From positions 178,305 to 242,304 of the forward strand of contig NZ_JAALGD010000005.1 of NCBI RefSeq assembly GCF_011059135.1: a DNA stretch of 64,000 bases. Direction: 5' to 3'. Made by a program: the position numbers and the translations under genes. The notes under the pieces are model-generated. The model saw only the letters and a program-made list of their open reading frames with translations. It did no database searches and had not been told where the DNA came from. Source of the stretch: Brevibacillus sp. SYP-B805 (GTDB lineage Bacteria; Bacillota; Bacilli; Brevibacillales; Brevibacillaceae). Positions 63,868-64,000 of this stretch are shown here, one piece after another (the first letter of the stretch is position 1; every line of letters starts with the position of its first letter).

Positions 63868-63900
63868 TGTCGCACAACTGAACTTGTGCGACATTATTTT
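63868..63900 (+). terminator. Hairpin with T-rich tail near the right edge
   Basis: TGTCGCACAA (63868-63877) pairs perfectly with TTGTGCGACA (63884-63893); TTATTTTT follows. No gene lies between it and the terminator at 63622, so it may be an attenuator for a gene beyond the window. Nothing else was recognised in 63901-64000. Confidence 0.6.
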
Positions 63901-64000
63901 TCAAATTCTTTTACAATATATCATAGTAAAAGAAAGGTTTTCAAGCATTCATTATCCAGAGGGCTGCTGTGCCTGTTATCAAGCAGATCCGTTCATGCAA

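Noticed and set aside
63694..63894. 66-codon minus-strand frame near the right edge
   Set aside because: It starts inside a terminator-like hairpin and runs through the GATAAT palindrome (giving an Ile run); no ribosome site.

Overview
The window reads as chromosome of a low-GC-phylum (Firmicutes/Bacillota) endospore-former with a fairly GC-rich genome; gene content resembles Brevibacillus or a related Paenibacillales genus. This is inference from gene families (sufCDSUB, glcT-ptsHI, ykuUV, yunCDEF, yuaF-floT, ATP-type pckA, a ComA-like regulator), strong AGGAGG-type ribosome binding sites and many intrinsic terminators. No rRNA, tRNA, CRISPR array, intact insertion sequence or prophage was seen.

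Layout. 1-8.6 kb: a truncated sigma-54 (AcoR-type) activator diverges from an aldehyde/alcohol dehydrogenase pair whose promoter region carries two enhancer-like repeats, a catabolite-response element and a consensus -24/-12 promoter; then a heterodimeric BmrCD-type ABC exporter and an MFS transporter. 8.6-20.1 kb: a tiny membrane peptide, an RDD protein, a P1B metal ATPase behind a Fur-like box, a lone amino-acid-type ABC ATPase, a polysaccharide deacetylase, small unknowns, a YusI-like thiol protein, an aminotransferase, the ykuU-ykuV redox pair, gcvH and a VOC protein. 20.3-24.2 kb (minus): glcT, a GlcT-type antiterminator/terminator, a glucose EIIB-EIIA protein with no EIIC, ptsH and ptsI. 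24.4-33 kb: SCP2-like protein, Fe-S aldo/keto reductase, M20 amidohydrolase, pckA behind a CcpN-like site, an ECF sigma/anti-sigma pair, nitroreductase, DUF1802.

33.2-38.5 kb: the complete sufCDSUB iron-sulfur assembly operon. 38.6-43.2 kb: a membrane-anchored SUFU-domain protein, a Nudix hydrolase, a SigW-type promoter driving NfeD/YuaF and flotillin, and a TauE/SafE permease. 43.3-48.6 kb: SRPBCC/ArsR pair with paired operators, mntH behind MntR-like palindromes, a BtrH-like peptidase, a duplicated-domain lipoprotein and a JAMM protease. 48.7-53.7 kb: a yunF-E-D-x-C cluster and an HD-GYP protein. 54.1-55.6 kb: an HTH-TPR receptor followed 18 nt later by a 42-residue secreted pro-peptide gene, which has the anatomy of an RRNPP quorum-sensing module and is the most interesting candidate system here. 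55.7-64 kb: a 42-residue unknown, an acetyl-CoA-synthetase-like enzyme, a membrane DJ-1/PfpI protein, a cytosolic PAS kinase with a ComA-like regulator, and a LigB-type dioxygenase.

Two families of structured repeats are scattered through intergenic space next to terminators. Family A (about 149 bp) has copies at 12.6 and 53.8 kb. Family B (about 199 bp) has copies at 20.1 and 32.1 kb plus probable tails elsewhere. Family B shows paired substitutions that keep its outer stem, and its second copy is flanked by an exact 31-bp duplication of a terminator hairpin.
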